37,417 nucleotides of DNA from an uncultured bacterium (lineage in GTDB: Bacteria; Bacteroidota; Bacteroidia; Bacteroidales; Bacteroidaceae), in NCBI GenBank assembly GCA_946188155.1, contig CAMHUC010000033.1:1-37417 (forward strand), in the 5' to 3' direction. The notes beneath the pieces are model-generated. The model saw only the letters and a list, made by a program, of their open reading frames with translations, had not been told where the DNA came from and did not search any database. Below are positions 15,741 through 24,122 of this stretch, piece after piece (the stretch's first letter is position 1; each line of letters opens with the position of its first letter). The position numbers were made by a program, and so were the translations under genes.

Positions 15741-16976
15741 TCGAATCTCAACTTCGCGCCATGCCGCCAGCCTCCATGTGTTGCCTCCCGTCTCTCGGAA
15801 GTAGACGTAAGCCTGATAGCGGTTCTCCGTCTGGTAGTAGCTGCCCTCCGAGGGCGCGATGCGGGTGGTGCCGTCGTCCAGCAGCCATCGGTACTGATAG
15901 GAATAGTAGCCCTGCTTCTGAAGGATTCTGGCAGTGTACATGCCTGCCTGCCGGTCGTATTCCATGATGTAATTGTAGCGGTTCTCGTCGCTGGCCCATC
16001 TTCCATCGATGATCATCTGGCCATAGGGCAGCTGGGGGCACTTCAGCTGGTATACCACCCACACGTAGTCGCAGGTGGTCGCCGTCTCCCAGTTGTCGCT
16101 GTTGCGGATGCAGAATGCGCCGTCGGCATCCTCGTCGTAGAGATAGTTGGGGCGTGGCTCGCCGGCGAAGGGATAGGCCTCATAGTACTCGCCGTTCCAG
16201 AGGATGCGGTCGATGCCCATGGTGGCGTGGCTGACGTCGAGCACCTCATACTTGCGGTACTCGTTGCCGGCGTCGAAGATCAGCTGCCGGCAGTGCTGCC
16301 ACTCCAGGCCGTCGGGCTTCACAACCGTGGGCCTGATGCCGCTCTTGAGGTTGTCCTCGCGGTTGTTCTGCGTCACCACGACGATGATTTGCTCGGCAGG
16401 GTTGACCACACGGTAGGAGCCGTAGCCCAGTGCCAGCGACACCTGCTGGTGGGTGGCATTGGCATCGATGTCGGTATTGGTGGATACGGAGAGCGACAGC
16501 GGCATCGACTCCTCGGTTACCCTGAACTCTACGGTAGCCACCTCGCGCTGTTCCTGGTCGTCGCAGATGTGTATGCGGTAGTTGCCGCTCATCTTCAGGC
16601 GCATCTGCTCGTTGGGCAGGGTGAAGTGGTAGTGGGTGAACGGCACCGTGGTGTTCACCGAGGGCTCGTAGTCGTCTATTGGGTTGTTGTTGAATCCTTC
16701 CAGCCAGTCACTCTCGAAGAGCGACAGCGAGGGGCTCCAGTCGGCCTCGCAGTGCTCCACCTTGTATATATATCGGTGGTATTCGTGCGACAGCTCGTCG
16801 AACCCGATGCTCATCACGTCGTCCTTACCCAGCCGCATGACGGCAGGTGCCAGCCAGTCGTTGTTGACCGTGACCTCCAGGCTTTTCAGCTGAGGGTCGA
16901 GAACGAGGCTTCGGGCTGCTGCCAGGGTGGGGCAGAGCATCAGCAGCATCAGTATCAGGTTCGTTTTCTTTCTCAT
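15735..16976 (-). CDS. DUF5103 domain-containing secreted protein
   Basis: 413 residues starting at MRKKTNLILMLLMLCPTLAAA, a signal peptide. The ORF is open 37 codons further upstream, but the promoter box at 16985-16992 lies inside that extension, so Met at 16976 is chosen. It has beta-rich domains with segments known from the Bacteroidetes DUF5103 family: YIYKVEHCEADWSPSLSLFESDWLEGFNNN near the start, VKPDGLEWQHCRQLIFDAGNEYRKYEVLDV in the middle, and DGRWASDENRYNYIMEYD plus YYQTENRYQAYVYFRE at the end. The function of the family is unknown; it is probably periplasmic or surface exposed. Divergent from galE. The stop codon lies in the last heptamer of the repeat array. Confidence 0.85.
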   Translation of the reverse strand: MRKKTNLILMLLMLCPTLAAARSLVLDPQLKSLEVTVNNDWLAPAVMRLGKDDVMSIGFDELSHEYHRYIYKVEHCEADWSPSLSLFESDWLEGFNNNPIDDYEPSVNTTVPFTHYHFTLPNEQMRLKMSGNYRIHICDDQEQREVATVEFRVTEESMPLSLSVSTNTDIDANATHQQVSLALGYGSYRVVNPAEQIIVVVTQNNREDNLKSGIRPTVVKPDGLEWQHCRQLIFDAGNEYRKYEVLDVSHATMGIDRILWNGEYYEAYPFAGEPRPNYLYDEDADGAFCIRNSDNWETATTCDYVWVVYQLKCPQLPYGQMIIDGRWASDENRYNYIMEYDRQAGMYTARILQKQGYYSYQYRWLLDDGTTRIAPSEGSYYQTENRYQAYVYFRETGGNTWRLAAWREVEIRL

Positions 16977-16984
16977 ATTGCCCA

Positions 16985-16992
16985 CAAAGGTA
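16985..16992 (-). promoter_or_regulatory. -7 box for DUF5103, very close to the start codon
   Basis: Minus-strand TACCTTTG ends 8 bp before the ATG at 16976, so the mRNA would have almost no leader. Confidence 0.6.
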
Positions 16993-17043
16993 CGAATAAA
17001 AGTTGAATTATGCGGCGAAATCCAAGAAAAAGCGCGAAATGTT

Positions 17044-17073
17044 TTTGTGTTTACGGATTTTTTCGTACTTTTG
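17044..17073 (+). promoter_or_regulatory. Promoter of galE
   Basis: TTTG (17044-17047), an 18-bp spacer and TACTTTTG (17066-17073), giving a leader of about 30 nt. Confidence 0.65.
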
Positions 17074-17110
17074 TGGGCGCAAAGCATAATATCACTAAAA
17101 AGCTAAGATA

Positions 17111-18151
17111 ATGAAACAAACAATTCTGGTAACAGGCGGTACCGGCTTTATCGGGAGCCATACCACCGTTGAACTGCAGGAAGCAGGCTACGAGGTGGTT
17201 ATCATCGACAATCTTTCTAATTCGAATGCCAGCGTCGTCGACGGCATTGAGAAGATAACAGGCGTGCGCCCTGCCTTCGAGCAGGTGGACTGCTGCGACC
17301 TGGAAGGTCTTGAGAATGTGTTCAAGAAGTACCCCAAGATAGAGGGCATCATCCATTTTGCCGCCTCAAAGGCCGTGGGCGAGAGCGTACAGAAACCGCT
17401 GCTCTACTACCGTAACAACCTCACCTCGCTGATTAACCTGCTCGAGCTGATGCCGAAGTACGGCGTGAAGGGCATCATCTTCTCTTCCAGCTGTACCGTC
17501 TACGGACAGCCCTCGCCTGAGAACCTGCCCGTCACGGAGAATGCACCCATCCAGAAGGCCATGTCGCCCTATGGCAACACGAAGCAGATCAACGAGGAGA
17601 TTATCCAGGACTATATTCACTCCGGTGCTCCCATCAAGAGCGTCATTCTGCGCTACTTCAATCCTATCGGCGCTCATCCCACAGCCCTCATCGGCGAGCT
17701 GCCCAACGGCGTGCCAATGAACCTGATCCCCTTCGTCACGCAGACGGCTATGGGCATCCGCGAGCAGCTGAAAATCTTTGGCAATGACTATAATACCCCC
17801 GACCATACCTGTATCCGCGACTATATCTACGTGGTAGACCTGGCCAAGGCCCATGTGAAGGCCATGGAGCGCGTGCTCGACACGCCCGACACTGATGCCG
17901 TGGAGGTGTTCAACATCGGCACGGGCCGCGGACTCTCCACTCTCGAGGTTGTCGAGGGCTTTGAGAAAGCTACGGGCGTGAAGGTGAACTGGACCTATGC
18001 TCCGCGTCGCGAGGGCGACATTGAGCAGGTGTGGGGCAATGTTGACAAGGCCAACCGCGTGCTGGGCTGGAAGGCCGAGACGCCTACCGAGGAAGTGCTC
18101 AAGAGTGCCTGGAAGTGGCAGCAGAAGCTGCGCGAGGACGGCATTCAATAG
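17111..18151 (+). CDS. galE: UDP-glucose 4-epimerase
   Basis: 346 residues, the usual length. The NAD-binding GGTGFIGSH is at residues 9-17, and the SDR catalytic pair Tyr154/Lys158 is in SPYGNTKQ, with the Ser of SSSCTVYG upstream. The C-terminal part has the GalE signatures LRYFNPIGAHP, RDYIYVVDLAKAH and NIGTGRGLSTLEVV. The enzyme interconverts UDP-glucose and UDP-galactose (some homologues also N-acetyl forms) in the cytosol, feeding glycan and polysaccharide synthesis. Expressed from its own promoter and followed by a hairpin terminator. Confidence 0.96.
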   Translation: MKQTILVTGGTGFIGSHTTVELQEAGYEVVIIDNLSNSNASVVDGIEKITGVRPAFEQVDCCDLEGLENVFKKYPKIEGIIHFAASKAVGESVQKPLLYYRNNLTSLINLLELMPKYGVKGIIFSSSCTVYGQPSPENLPVTENAPIQKAMSPYGNTKQINEEIIQDYIHSGAPIKSVILRYFNPIGAHPTALIGELPNGVPMNLIPFVTQTAMGIREQLKIFGNDYNTPDHTCIRDYIYVVDLAKAHVKAMERVLDTPDTDAVEVFNIGTGRGLSTLEVVEGFEKATGVKVNWTYAPRREGDIEQVWGNVDKANRVLGWKAETPTEEVLKSAWKWQQKLREDGIQ

Positions 18152-18210
18152 ATAGAGTCTACGGTTCGACATTGTCTTGTGAACCGTGTTTTGTGTTTGT
18201 GTTGTTATGT

Positions 18211-18237
18211 GGGCTCCCGATGTGAAATCGCGAGCCC
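18211..18237. terminator. Hairpin between convergent galE and rRNA methyltransferase
   Basis: GGGCTC/GAGCCC outer stem with an inner CGAT/ATCG stem and a GTGAA loop. The T-run after it is weak (ATTTCG), so it may depend on another factor; its position between convergent genes supports a bidirectional terminator. Confidence 0.6.
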
Positions 18238-18272
18238 ATTTCGTATGATTGCGGCTGAGGCCGAGGGATGGA

Positions 18273-19025
18273 TTATGCCCTGCGGCGGAACTCCGAGCAG
18301 GTGACGGCAGTGGCTATGGCCACGTTGAGGCTCTCGGCTGTGCGGCCCTCGTGGAAACATGGAATCAGCAGACGGCGATTCACCCGGTGGCGCACTGCCT
18401 CGGAGATGCCGCTGCCCTCGTTGCCCATCACGATGATGCCCTCGCTGGTGAGTTCCTGCCGGTAGATGTCGTGCCCGTCGAGTAGCGTGCCGTAGACGGG
18501 GTAGGAGGCTGGCAGGCTGTCGAGCAGTGCCGGCAGTTCGGTATATATAATATGTACGTGCGCAAGGCTTCCCATCGTTGCCTGAACCACCTTGGGATTG
18601 TAGGCGTCGGCAGTGTCGGGACTGCAGAATAGGGTGCTGATGCCGAACCAGTCGGCTATGCGGATGATGGTGCCCAGGTTGCCGGGATCTTGCACGCCGT
18701 CGAGGGCGAGAAACAGATTTCCGGGATATGGGATACGTGAGATGCGACTTGAAGAATCCGGGATGTGGAAGAGTGCTAACACCTGTTGCGGGTGCTGAAG
18801 GAAGCTGATGCGGCTGAGTTCGTCGGGGGTAATCTCTGTGAGGCGGCTGCTCGCTTGGCTGTGGGCTGAAGTCCACTCGGAGGTGGCAAATATGGCTTCC
18901 GGCTTGTAGCACTCCATAAGGTCGCCCACCACTTTAGGGCCTTCGGCCACGAAGAGGCCCTCGCGCTTGCGGTACTTCTTCAATTCCAGCTGTCGGATGA
19001 ATTTTATCTGGTTTTTGCTAATCAT
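18273..19025 (-). CDS. SpoU/TrmH-family RNA 2'-O-methyltransferase
   Basis: 250 residues from MISKNQIKFIRQLELKKYRKREGLFVAEG; the longer frame upstream only translates the promoter inverted repeat. The N-terminal RNA-binding substrate domain (about 1-95) has the FVAEGPKVV motif. The C-terminal SPOUT knot has motif 1 GVQDPGNLGTIIRIADWFGI, motif 2 IIVMGNEGSGIS and motif 3 RTAESLNVAIATAV, which bind S-adenosylmethionine. It most likely 2'-O-methylates a guanosine in 23S rRNA (RlmB-like), but a tRNA target cannot be excluded from sequence. Divergent from the TamL-like gene through a symmetric promoter region. Confidence 0.9.
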   Translation of the reverse strand: MISKNQIKFIRQLELKKYRKREGLFVAEGPKVVGDLMECYKPEAIFATSEWTSAHSQASSRLTEITPDELSRISFLQHPQQVLALFHIPDSSSRISRIPYPGNLFLALDGVQDPGNLGTIIRIADWFGISTLFCSPDTADAYNPKVVQATMGSLAHVHIIYTELPALLDSLPASYPVYGTLLDGHDIYRQELTSEGIIVMGNEGSGISEAVRHRVNRRLLIPCFHEGRTAESLNVAIATAVTCSEFRRRA

Positions 19026-19033
19026 TTTGCGTT

Positions 19034-19077
19034 TTTGCTTGCAAAGATAAAGATTTATTTCTATCTTTGCAAGCAAA
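19034..19077. promoter_or_regulatory. Symmetric divergent promoter: 16-bp perfect inverted repeat
   Basis: TTTGCTTGCAAAGATA (19034-19049) is the exact reverse complement of TATCTTTGCAAGCAAA (19062-19077), with a 12-bp spacer. Each arm contains a TATCTTTG -7 box, one per strand, driving the methyltransferase to the left and the Omp85 gene to the right. Each arm also carries TTTG on the opposite side, at 24-bp spacing from the box. The symmetry suggests coordinated expression or an operator. Confidence 0.75.
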
Positions 19078-19091
19078 TTCGTGAGTTATTG

Positions 19092-21308
19092 ATGTCCGGA
19101 CGCTACTTTTGCCTACATTTGATGCCGATCGTGCTCCTGCTCCTGCTGGGCTCGTGTTCTGCCTTGCGCGACATTCCCGAGGGTGAGGCCATGCTCGACA
19201 AGGTGGTAGTGGAGACCGATGGCAAGTACCCCGACATTAATACCTCGCAGCTGAAGAACTATGTGCGTCAGAAGGGTAATGCGCGGTGGTTCTCAGCGCT
19301 GAAGATTCCATTAGGCATCTACTCGCTGGCAGGCCGTGACACGGCGAAGTGGATCAACCGCACACTCCAGAACATCGGCGAGGCTCCCGTCATCTTCGAC
19401 AGCCTCCAGGCTCGCCAGTCGTGCGAGAACTTGCAGCAGGCCCTTCAGAACCAGGGCTACCTCGATGCGCAGGTGGAACTCTTCACCGCCAGGAAAGGGA
19501 AGAGGCTCAATGCCATCTATGTGCTCCACCCCGGCAAGCCTTATTATGTGAGGACACTGCAGCGGGAAATCCAGGACACGGCCATCGCCCGACTGCTGGC
19601 GCACGACAGGACTGGGCTGCAGGAAGGGATGCAGTTCAACGTGGATGCCCTCAACAGCGAGCGCTCACGACTGACCACCCTGCTGCGAAACAATGGCTAC
19701 TACCGTTTCCATAAGGAGTTTATCACCTTCAGGGCCGACTCCGTCAGGGCCGACCGTCAGGTAGACTTGACACTGGTGCTGCAGCCTTATCGCTCCGGCG
19801 ACGGGCAGAGCAGTCCCCACAAGCAGTACACGATGGGACGCATTGGCTATACCAGCGGCGCTGTGGACGACACGCTGATCTACCTGCGCCAGTCGGTGCT
19901 GCGCGAGAACACATTCCTGGAGTCGGGGAAACCTTATTCCGAGGCTGCCCTTCAGAACACCTATAACCACTTCGGGCGCCTGGGAGCCGTGCAGTATACG
20001 AACATCAGCTTCGAGACTGCTGCCGACAGCGGCAGGGTGGATGCGCTGGTGAGCCTGAAGACCAACAAGCCCTCCACTATCAGCTTTCAGCCCGAAGGCA
20101 CCAATACGGCTGGCGACCTGGGGGCCGCTGCCTCGCTGACCTATCAGAACCGCAACCTGTTTCGTGGCTCGGAGGCCTTCAGCATACGGCTGCGTGGTGC
20201 CTACGAGGCCATCCGAGGGCTGGAGGGCTATCGCAATCAGGACTTCATCGAGTACAGCGTGGAGAGCCGCCTGAGCTTTCCGCGCTTCATCATGCCATTC
20301 GTCGGCTGGGACGCCAGGCGCCGAACCATCGCCACCAGTGAGCTGTCGCTGCTCTATGATACGCAGAACCGCCCGGAATTCCACCGCCGCGTTGTGTCGG
20401 CGGGATGGCACTACAGCTGGAAGCCGCAGAACCAATTCAACCAGTACACCTTCGACCTGATTGACCTGAACTATGTGTTCATGCCCTGGATCAGTGACAC
20501 CTTCCGAAGGGAATACCTGGAGAACAGCTCTAACTATAATGCTATCCTGCGCTACAACTACGAGGACTTGTTCATCATGAAGATGGGCTTCGGCTACATC
20601 TACAATAACGGGCGGATAGCCTTGAAGACGAACCTGGAGACGGCAGGCAATCTGCTCCATGCATGGAGCTCTCTGACGGATGCCAGTCAGTATGGAGAAG
20701 GACAGTATCGCGTGTTCAACATTGCCTATGCCCAGTATGTGAAGGCCGATGTCGACTTCACGCAGAACCTGCTGCCAGGCTATCGTGACCAGCTGGTATT
20801 CCATATCGGCATCGGACTGGCTTATCCCTATGGCAACAGCCGCGTGCTGCCCTTCGAGAAGCGCTACTTCTCGGGAGGAGCCAACAGCGTGCGCGGCTGG
20901 AGCGTGAGAAGCCTGGGGCCAGGCAGGTACAAGGGCCGTGACGGCAACATCAACTTCATCACCCAGACGGGCGACATGAAGCTCGACTTGAACCTGGAGT
21001 ACCGCACCCGCCTGTTCTGGAAGTTCGCCGGAGCACTCTTTCTCGATGCGGGCAACATCTGGACGCTGCGCGACTACGACGAGCAGCCGCAGGGGCAGTT
21101 CCGACTGAAGAACCTGCTGAGCGACCTGGCCGTCAGCTACGGACTCGGCCTGCGCCTGAACTTCGATTATTTCATCATCCGCTTCGACCTGGGCATGAAG
21201 GCGGTCAATCCGGCCTATGAGGCGGAGGACGAGGAGCACTACGCCATCATCCATCCCAGGCTGAGCCGCGACTTGGCCTTCCACTTCGCCGTGGGCCTGC
21301 CCTTCTGA
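19092..21308 (+). CDS. Omp85-family outer-membrane lipoprotein (TamL-like, BamA/TamA family)
   Basis: 738 residues from MSGRYFCLHLMPIVLLLLLG; the lipobox LLLLGSC puts the lipidated Cys at residue 22. The longer frame starting at 19035 only reads the promoter inverted repeat. After the Cys come POTRA-like domains (MLDKVVVETDGKYPDINTSQLKNYVRQK; YVRTLQREIQDTAI; MGRIGYTSGAVDDTLIYLR). The C-terminal half is a 16-strand-type barrel with FEKRYFSGGANSVRGWSVRSLGPG, the Omp85 lid-loop motif (VRGW), and ends FHFAVGLPF with a terminal Phe. In Bacteroidetes a lipidated Omp85 of this type (TamL) pairs with TamB for envelope assembly; no TamB gene is in the window. Confidence 0.9.
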   Translation: MSGRYFCLHLMPIVLLLLLGSCSALRDIPEGEAMLDKVVVETDGKYPDINTSQLKNYVRQKGNARWFSALKIPLGIYSLAGRDTAKWINRTLQNIGEAPVIFDSLQARQSCENLQQALQNQGYLDAQVELFTARKGKRLNAIYVLHPGKPYYVRTLQREIQDTAIARLLAHDRTGLQEGMQFNVDALNSERSRLTTLLRNNGYYRFHKEFITFRADSVRADRQVDLTLVLQPYRSGDGQSSPHKQYTMGRIGYTSGAVDDTLIYLRQSVLRENTFLESGKPYSEAALQNTYNHFGRLGAVQYTNISFETAADSGRVDALVSLKTNKPSTISFQPEGTNTAGDLGAAASLTYQNRNLFRGSEAFSIRLRGAYEAIRGLEGYRNQDFIEYSVESRLSFPRFIMPFVGWDARRRTIATSELSLLYDTQNRPEFHRRVVSAGWHYSWKPQNQFNQYTFDLIDLNYVFMPWISDTFRREYLENSSNYNAILRYNYEDLFIMKMGFGYIYNNGRIALKTNLETAGNLLHAWSSLTDASQYGEGQYRVFNIAYAQYVKADVDFTQNLLPGYRDQLVFHIGIGLAYPYGNSRVLPFEKRYFSGGANSVRGWSVRSLGPGRYKGRDGNINFITQTGDMKLDLNLEYRTRLFWKFAGALFLDAGNIWTLRDYDEQPQGQFRLKNLLSDLAVSYGLGLRLNFDYFIIRFDLGMKAVNPAYEAEDEEHYAIIHPRLSRDLAFHFAVGLPF

Positions 21309-21358
21309 CAAATAAACAATATTTGTTAAAAAAAGACAAGGCTACACAAATTCTTAGC

Positions 21359-21379
21359 CCTTCACTCTTCTCTCTTCAC
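21359..21379. repeat. Three heptamers of the TYTTCAC family
   Basis: CCTTCAC, TCTTCTC and TCTTCAC in tandem within the spacer before the MBL-fold gene; the same family lies inside the MFS and TPR genes. Confidence 0.75.
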
Positions 21380-21388
21380 TTTTTTGTG

Positions 21389-21396
21389 TACTTTTG
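21389..21396 (+). promoter_or_regulatory. -7 box for the MBL-fold gene
   Basis: TACTTTTG, 20 bp before the chosen ATG at 21417. No clear TTTG at -33; the expected place is occupied by TYTTCAC heptamers. Confidence 0.5.
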
Positions 21397-21416
21397 CACA
21401 AAATATAAACATTAGA

Positions 21417-22247
21417 ATGCTAAGATTCGTATCGTTTGGAAGCGGAAGCAGCGGTAATTGCTATTATCTGAGCACTGCAACAGACGGGTTACTGGTTGAT
21501 ATAGGAGTAGGAATACGAGCGCTAAAGAAGCACTTCAAGGATTATGGCATCCGGCTGAATTCGGTAAGACAGATCCTTGTGACGCACGACCACGCCGACC
21601 ACATCAAGTCGGTGGGTGCGTTCAGCTGCGAATATGGCGTGCCTGTCTATGCCACAGAGAAAGTTCATAATGGCATAGACCGCAACTACTGTGTGCTGCG
21701 AAAAGTGGCTCCCGGCTTGAAGAAGGTGATTACGCCTAGTGAGACCCTGAAGATAGGCGACTTCACCGTCACTCCGTTCTCCATACCTCATGATGCCAGC
21801 GAGAATGTAGGCTATCAGATTGATGTGGAGGGCGTCTCGTTTGTCATTATCACCGACGTGGGTAGCGTCACCGAGGAGGTGCGCCGGCACATAGCCAATG
21901 CCCACTACCTGATCCTGGAGGCCAACCATGACGTGGAGATGCTCACCAACGGCCCCTATCCAGCCCGCTTGAAGCAGCGTATTCTCAGTGCCAGCGGCCA
22001 CCTGTCGAATGCGGAATGCGCAAAAGCCATCGCAGAGAATATGACGGAGAAGTTGCGTCACGTGTGGCTGTGCCATCTAAGCGAGGAGAACAATCATCCC
22101 GAGCTGGCACGCAAGACGGTGGAGACCATCCTCCGCTCCTACGGCATCATACCCGGCAAGGACATCCAGCTGGAGGTATTGAAGCGTAAAATACCCAGTG
22201 GCGTCTACGATTTGATACCCGCCGTTGAGGAATTGTCACTTTTTTAA
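21417..22247 (+). CDS. MBL-fold metallohydrolase, WalJ/YycJ-like
   Basis: 276 residues from MLRFVSFGSGSSGNCYYL, the typical N-terminus of this subfamily; an in-frame ATG 33 bp upstream overlaps the promoter region and is rejected. The metal-binding HxHxDH motif is at residues 57-62 (THDHADH), with further ligands in SIPHDA, ITDVGS and the C-terminal CHLSEENN. The family includes YycJ/WalJ, proposed to be a 5'-3' exonuclease-like protein in DNA repair or cell-wall coordination; the exact role in Bacteroidetes is not settled. No operon partner: the leu promoter starts about 20 bp after the stop. Confidence 0.88.
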   Translation: MLRFVSFGSGSSGNCYYLSTATDGLLVDIGVGIRALKKHFKDYGIRLNSVRQILVTHDHADHIKSVGAFSCEYGVPVYATEKVHNGIDRNYCVLRKVAPGLKKVITPSETLKIGDFTVTPFSIPHDASENVGYQIDVEGVSFVIITDVGSVTEEVRRHIANAHYLILEANHDVEMLTNGPYPARLKQRILSASGHLSNAECAKAIAENMTEKLRHVWLCHLSEENNHPELARKTVETILRSYGIIPGKDIQLEVLKRKIPSGVYDLIPAVEELSLF

Positions 22248-22266
22248 GCAGAAAAGTTGCAAATTA

Positions 22267-22298
22267 TTTGTTTGTTTCGATGAAAAGTTATAATTTTG
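22267..22298 (+). promoter_or_regulatory. Promoter of the leu operon
   Basis: TTTG (22267-22270), a 20-bp spacer and TAATTTTG (22291-22298). The transcript would start about 25 nt before the leader peptide ATG. Confidence 0.75.
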
Positions 22299-22328
22299 CA
22301 CCCGATTTCAAAAATAGACAACGTAACG

Positions 22329-22409
22329 ATGAGACATCAGAACCTACTTAGCGGCATTATTATTATTCGACTGCAGGGCGCAGGCGGAAGTGATGAGGCG
22401 TATATGTAG
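22329..22409 (+). CDS. leuL: leu operon leader peptide (26 aa, Leu/Ile control codons)
   Basis: An ORF of 26 codons and a TAG stop: MRHQNLLSG, then IIII, then RLQGAGGSDEAYM. Codons 6-7 are Leu (CTA CTT), codons 10-13 are four consecutive Ile (ATT), and codon 15 is Leu. It lies between a good promoter and a terminator hairpin upstream of leuA. Starvation for Leu or Ile should stall the ribosome at codons 6-13, leaving the antiterminator strand at 22385-22393 free. Translation to the stop codon would cover that strand and allow the terminator to form. This is the classic attenuator leader arrangement; the assignment rests on the sequence logic. Confidence 0.82.
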   Translation: MRHQNLLSGIIIIRLQGAGGSDEAYM

Positions 22410-22474
22410 GTGTTGGTCGTTAGGCATACATGACAGAGCCCTTCTCACTTCCGAGTGTGAAGGGCTTTCTGTTT
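22385..22474 (+). terminator. Transcription attenuator of the leu operon
   Basis: The terminator stem AGCCCTTCTCACT/AGTGTGAAGGGCT (22437-22449 with 22454-22466, one mismatch, TCCG loop) is followed by TTCTGTTT. The antiterminator strand CGGAAGTGA (22385-22393), within the last leader codons, is exactly complementary to TCACTTCCG (22445-22453), the inner 5' arm and loop of the terminator. CCTAC (22343-22347), overlapping the Leu codons, can pair with GTAGG (22406-22410) as a possible protector stem. leuA starts 50 bp after the T-rich tract. Confidence 0.82.
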
Positions 22475-22524
22475 GCCATCAGAGATTGGAGAAACTTAAT
22501 TATTAACATAAAGATTGAACAAAG

Positions 22525-24027
22525 ATGAGTGACAGATTGTACATCTTCGACACGACGCTCCGCGACGGGGAACAAGTGCCCGGCTGCCAGTTGAACACTG
22601 TGGAGAAAATCCAGGTGGCCAAGGCGCTGGAGCAGCTGGGCGTAGACGTGATCGAGGCCGGATTCCCCATTTCGAGTCCTGGCGACTTTAATTCGGTGAT
22701 TGAAATTTCCAAGGCCGTCACGTGGCCTGTGATCTGTGCGCTGACACGTGCTGTGGAGCGCGACATCGACGTGGCCTTCGAGGCCCTGAAGTATGCCAAG
22801 CACAAGCGCATCCATACGGGCATCGGCACCAGCGACGAGCATATTCAGTATAAATTCAACTCCACCAGAGAGGAAATCCTTGAGCGAGCCGTGGCCGCCA
22901 CGAAGTATGCCAAGCGCTTTGTCGACGACGTGGAGTTCTACTGCGAGGACGCCGGGCGCACGGAGAATGAGTACTTGGCACGCGTGGTCGAGGCCGTCAT
23001 CAAGGCCGGGGCCACGGTGGTCAACATCCCCGACACCACGGGCTACTGCCTGCCGCAGGAGTATTATGAGAAAATCAAGTACCTCCGCGAGCACGTCGAC
23101 GGCATCGACCGCGCCATCATCTCCACCCACTGCCACAACGACCTGGGCATGGCCACGGCCAACACCTTCAACGGCGTGATGGCTGGTGCCAGGCAGGTGG
23201 AGGTGACCGTCAACGGCATCGGCGAGCGGGCTGGCAACACCTCGCTCGAAGAGATTGCCATGATACTGAAGTGCCACAAGGCGCTGGGCATCGACACCAA
23301 CGTCAACACCACGAAGATCTATCCCACGAGCCGCATGGTGTCGAGCCTGATGAATATGCCCGTGCAGCCCAACAAGGCCATCGTGGGGCGCAATGCCTTC
23401 TCACATTCCTCTGGCATCCATCAGGACGGCGTGCTGAAGAATGTGCATACCTACGAAATCATGGACCCCAAGGACGTGGGCATCGACGACAACTCCATCG
23501 TACTGACAGCGCGTAGCGGAAGGGCTGCCTTGAAGCACCGCCTGCATGTCAATGGCGTAGACCTGGAGGAGGAGAAGCTTGACAAGGTCTACGAGAAATT
23601 CCTCGCACTGGCCGACCAGAAGAAGGAGGTGACTGATGCCGACGTGCTGATGCTGGCAGGGGCCGACACCGCCGAGGCCCATGCCGTGCGCCTGGACTTC
23701 CTGCAGGTGACCACCGGCAAGGGTGTCCGCAGCGTGGCCTCCATCGGACTCGACATCGCCGGGCAGAAGTTCGAGGCCGCCGCTAGCGGCAACGGGCCTG
23801 TGGATGCTGCCATCAAGGCCTTGAAGAAGATTATCATGAAGCAGATGACGCTCAAGGAGTTCACCATCCAGGCCATCTCGAAGGGCTCCGACGACGTTGG
23901 CAAGGTTCACATGCAGGTGGAGTACGACGGCCAGCTCTACTACGGCTTCGGGGCCAACACCGACATCGTAACGGCCTCCGTAGAGGCCTACATCGACTGT
24001 ATCAACAAGTTCAAGAAAGAAGAGTGA
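22525..24027 (+). CDS. leuA: 2-isopropylmalate synthase
   Basis: 500 residues. The DRE-TIM barrel starts [16 protein letters not shown]; the divalent metal ligands His202 and His204 are in [12 protein letters not shown]. Further signatures are [11 protein letters not shown] and [15 protein letters not shown]. The C-terminal allosteric LeuA dimer domain (about 385-495; [35 protein letters not shown]) should bind leucine for feedback inhibition. The enzyme condenses 2-oxoisovalerate and acetyl-CoA, the committed step of leucine synthesis. First structural gene of the operon, under the attenuator; followed after 95 bp by leuC. Confidence 0.96.
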   Translation: MSDRLYIFDTTLRDGEQVPGCQLNTVEKIQVAKALEQLGVDVIEAGFPISSPGDFNSVIEISKAVTWPVICALTRAVERDIDVAFEALKYAKHKRIHTGIGTSDEHIQYKFNSTREEILERAVAATKYAKRFVDDVEFYCEDAGRTENEYLARVVEAVIKAGATVVNIPDTTGYCLPQEYYEKIKYLREHVDGIDRAIISTHCHNDLGMATANTFNGVMAGARQVEVTVNGIGERAGNTSLEEIAMILKCHKALGIDTNVNTTKIYPTSRMVSSLMNMPVQPNKAIVGRNAFSHSSGIHQDGVLKNVHTYEIMDPKDVGIDDNSIVLTARSGRAALKHRLHVNGVDLEEEKLDKVYEKFLALADQKKEVTDADVLMLAGADTAEAHAVRLDFLQVTTGKGVRSVASIGLDIAGQKFEAAASGNGPVDAAIKALKKIIMKQMTLKEFTIQAISKGSDDVGKVHMQVEYDGQLYYGFGANTDIVTASVEAYIDCINKFKKEE

Positions 24028-24028
24028 A

Positions 24029-24117
24029 GAAGAATTGAAGGATTGAAGAATTGAAGTTTCGGGCAGCCCCTCGAAGCTGACAAATCGAAAATCGAAAATC
24101 CGTAAATCGAAAATAAA
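24029..24117. repeat. Short-period repeats between leuA and leuC
   Basis: The left part has 8-bp units GAATTGAA, GGATTGAA, GAATTGAA; the right part has AAATCGAA/AATCGAAAATCC units (24084-24116). Similar ATCGAAAAT units recur after leuC (25501-25525). Confidence 0.7.
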
Positions 24118-24122
24118 AGCAG

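Noticed and set aside
19665..21311. 548-codon open frame antisense to the Omp85 gene
   Set aside because: Shadow of a GC-rich gene; no recognisable motifs, and the plus strand has lipobox, POTRA and barrel features.
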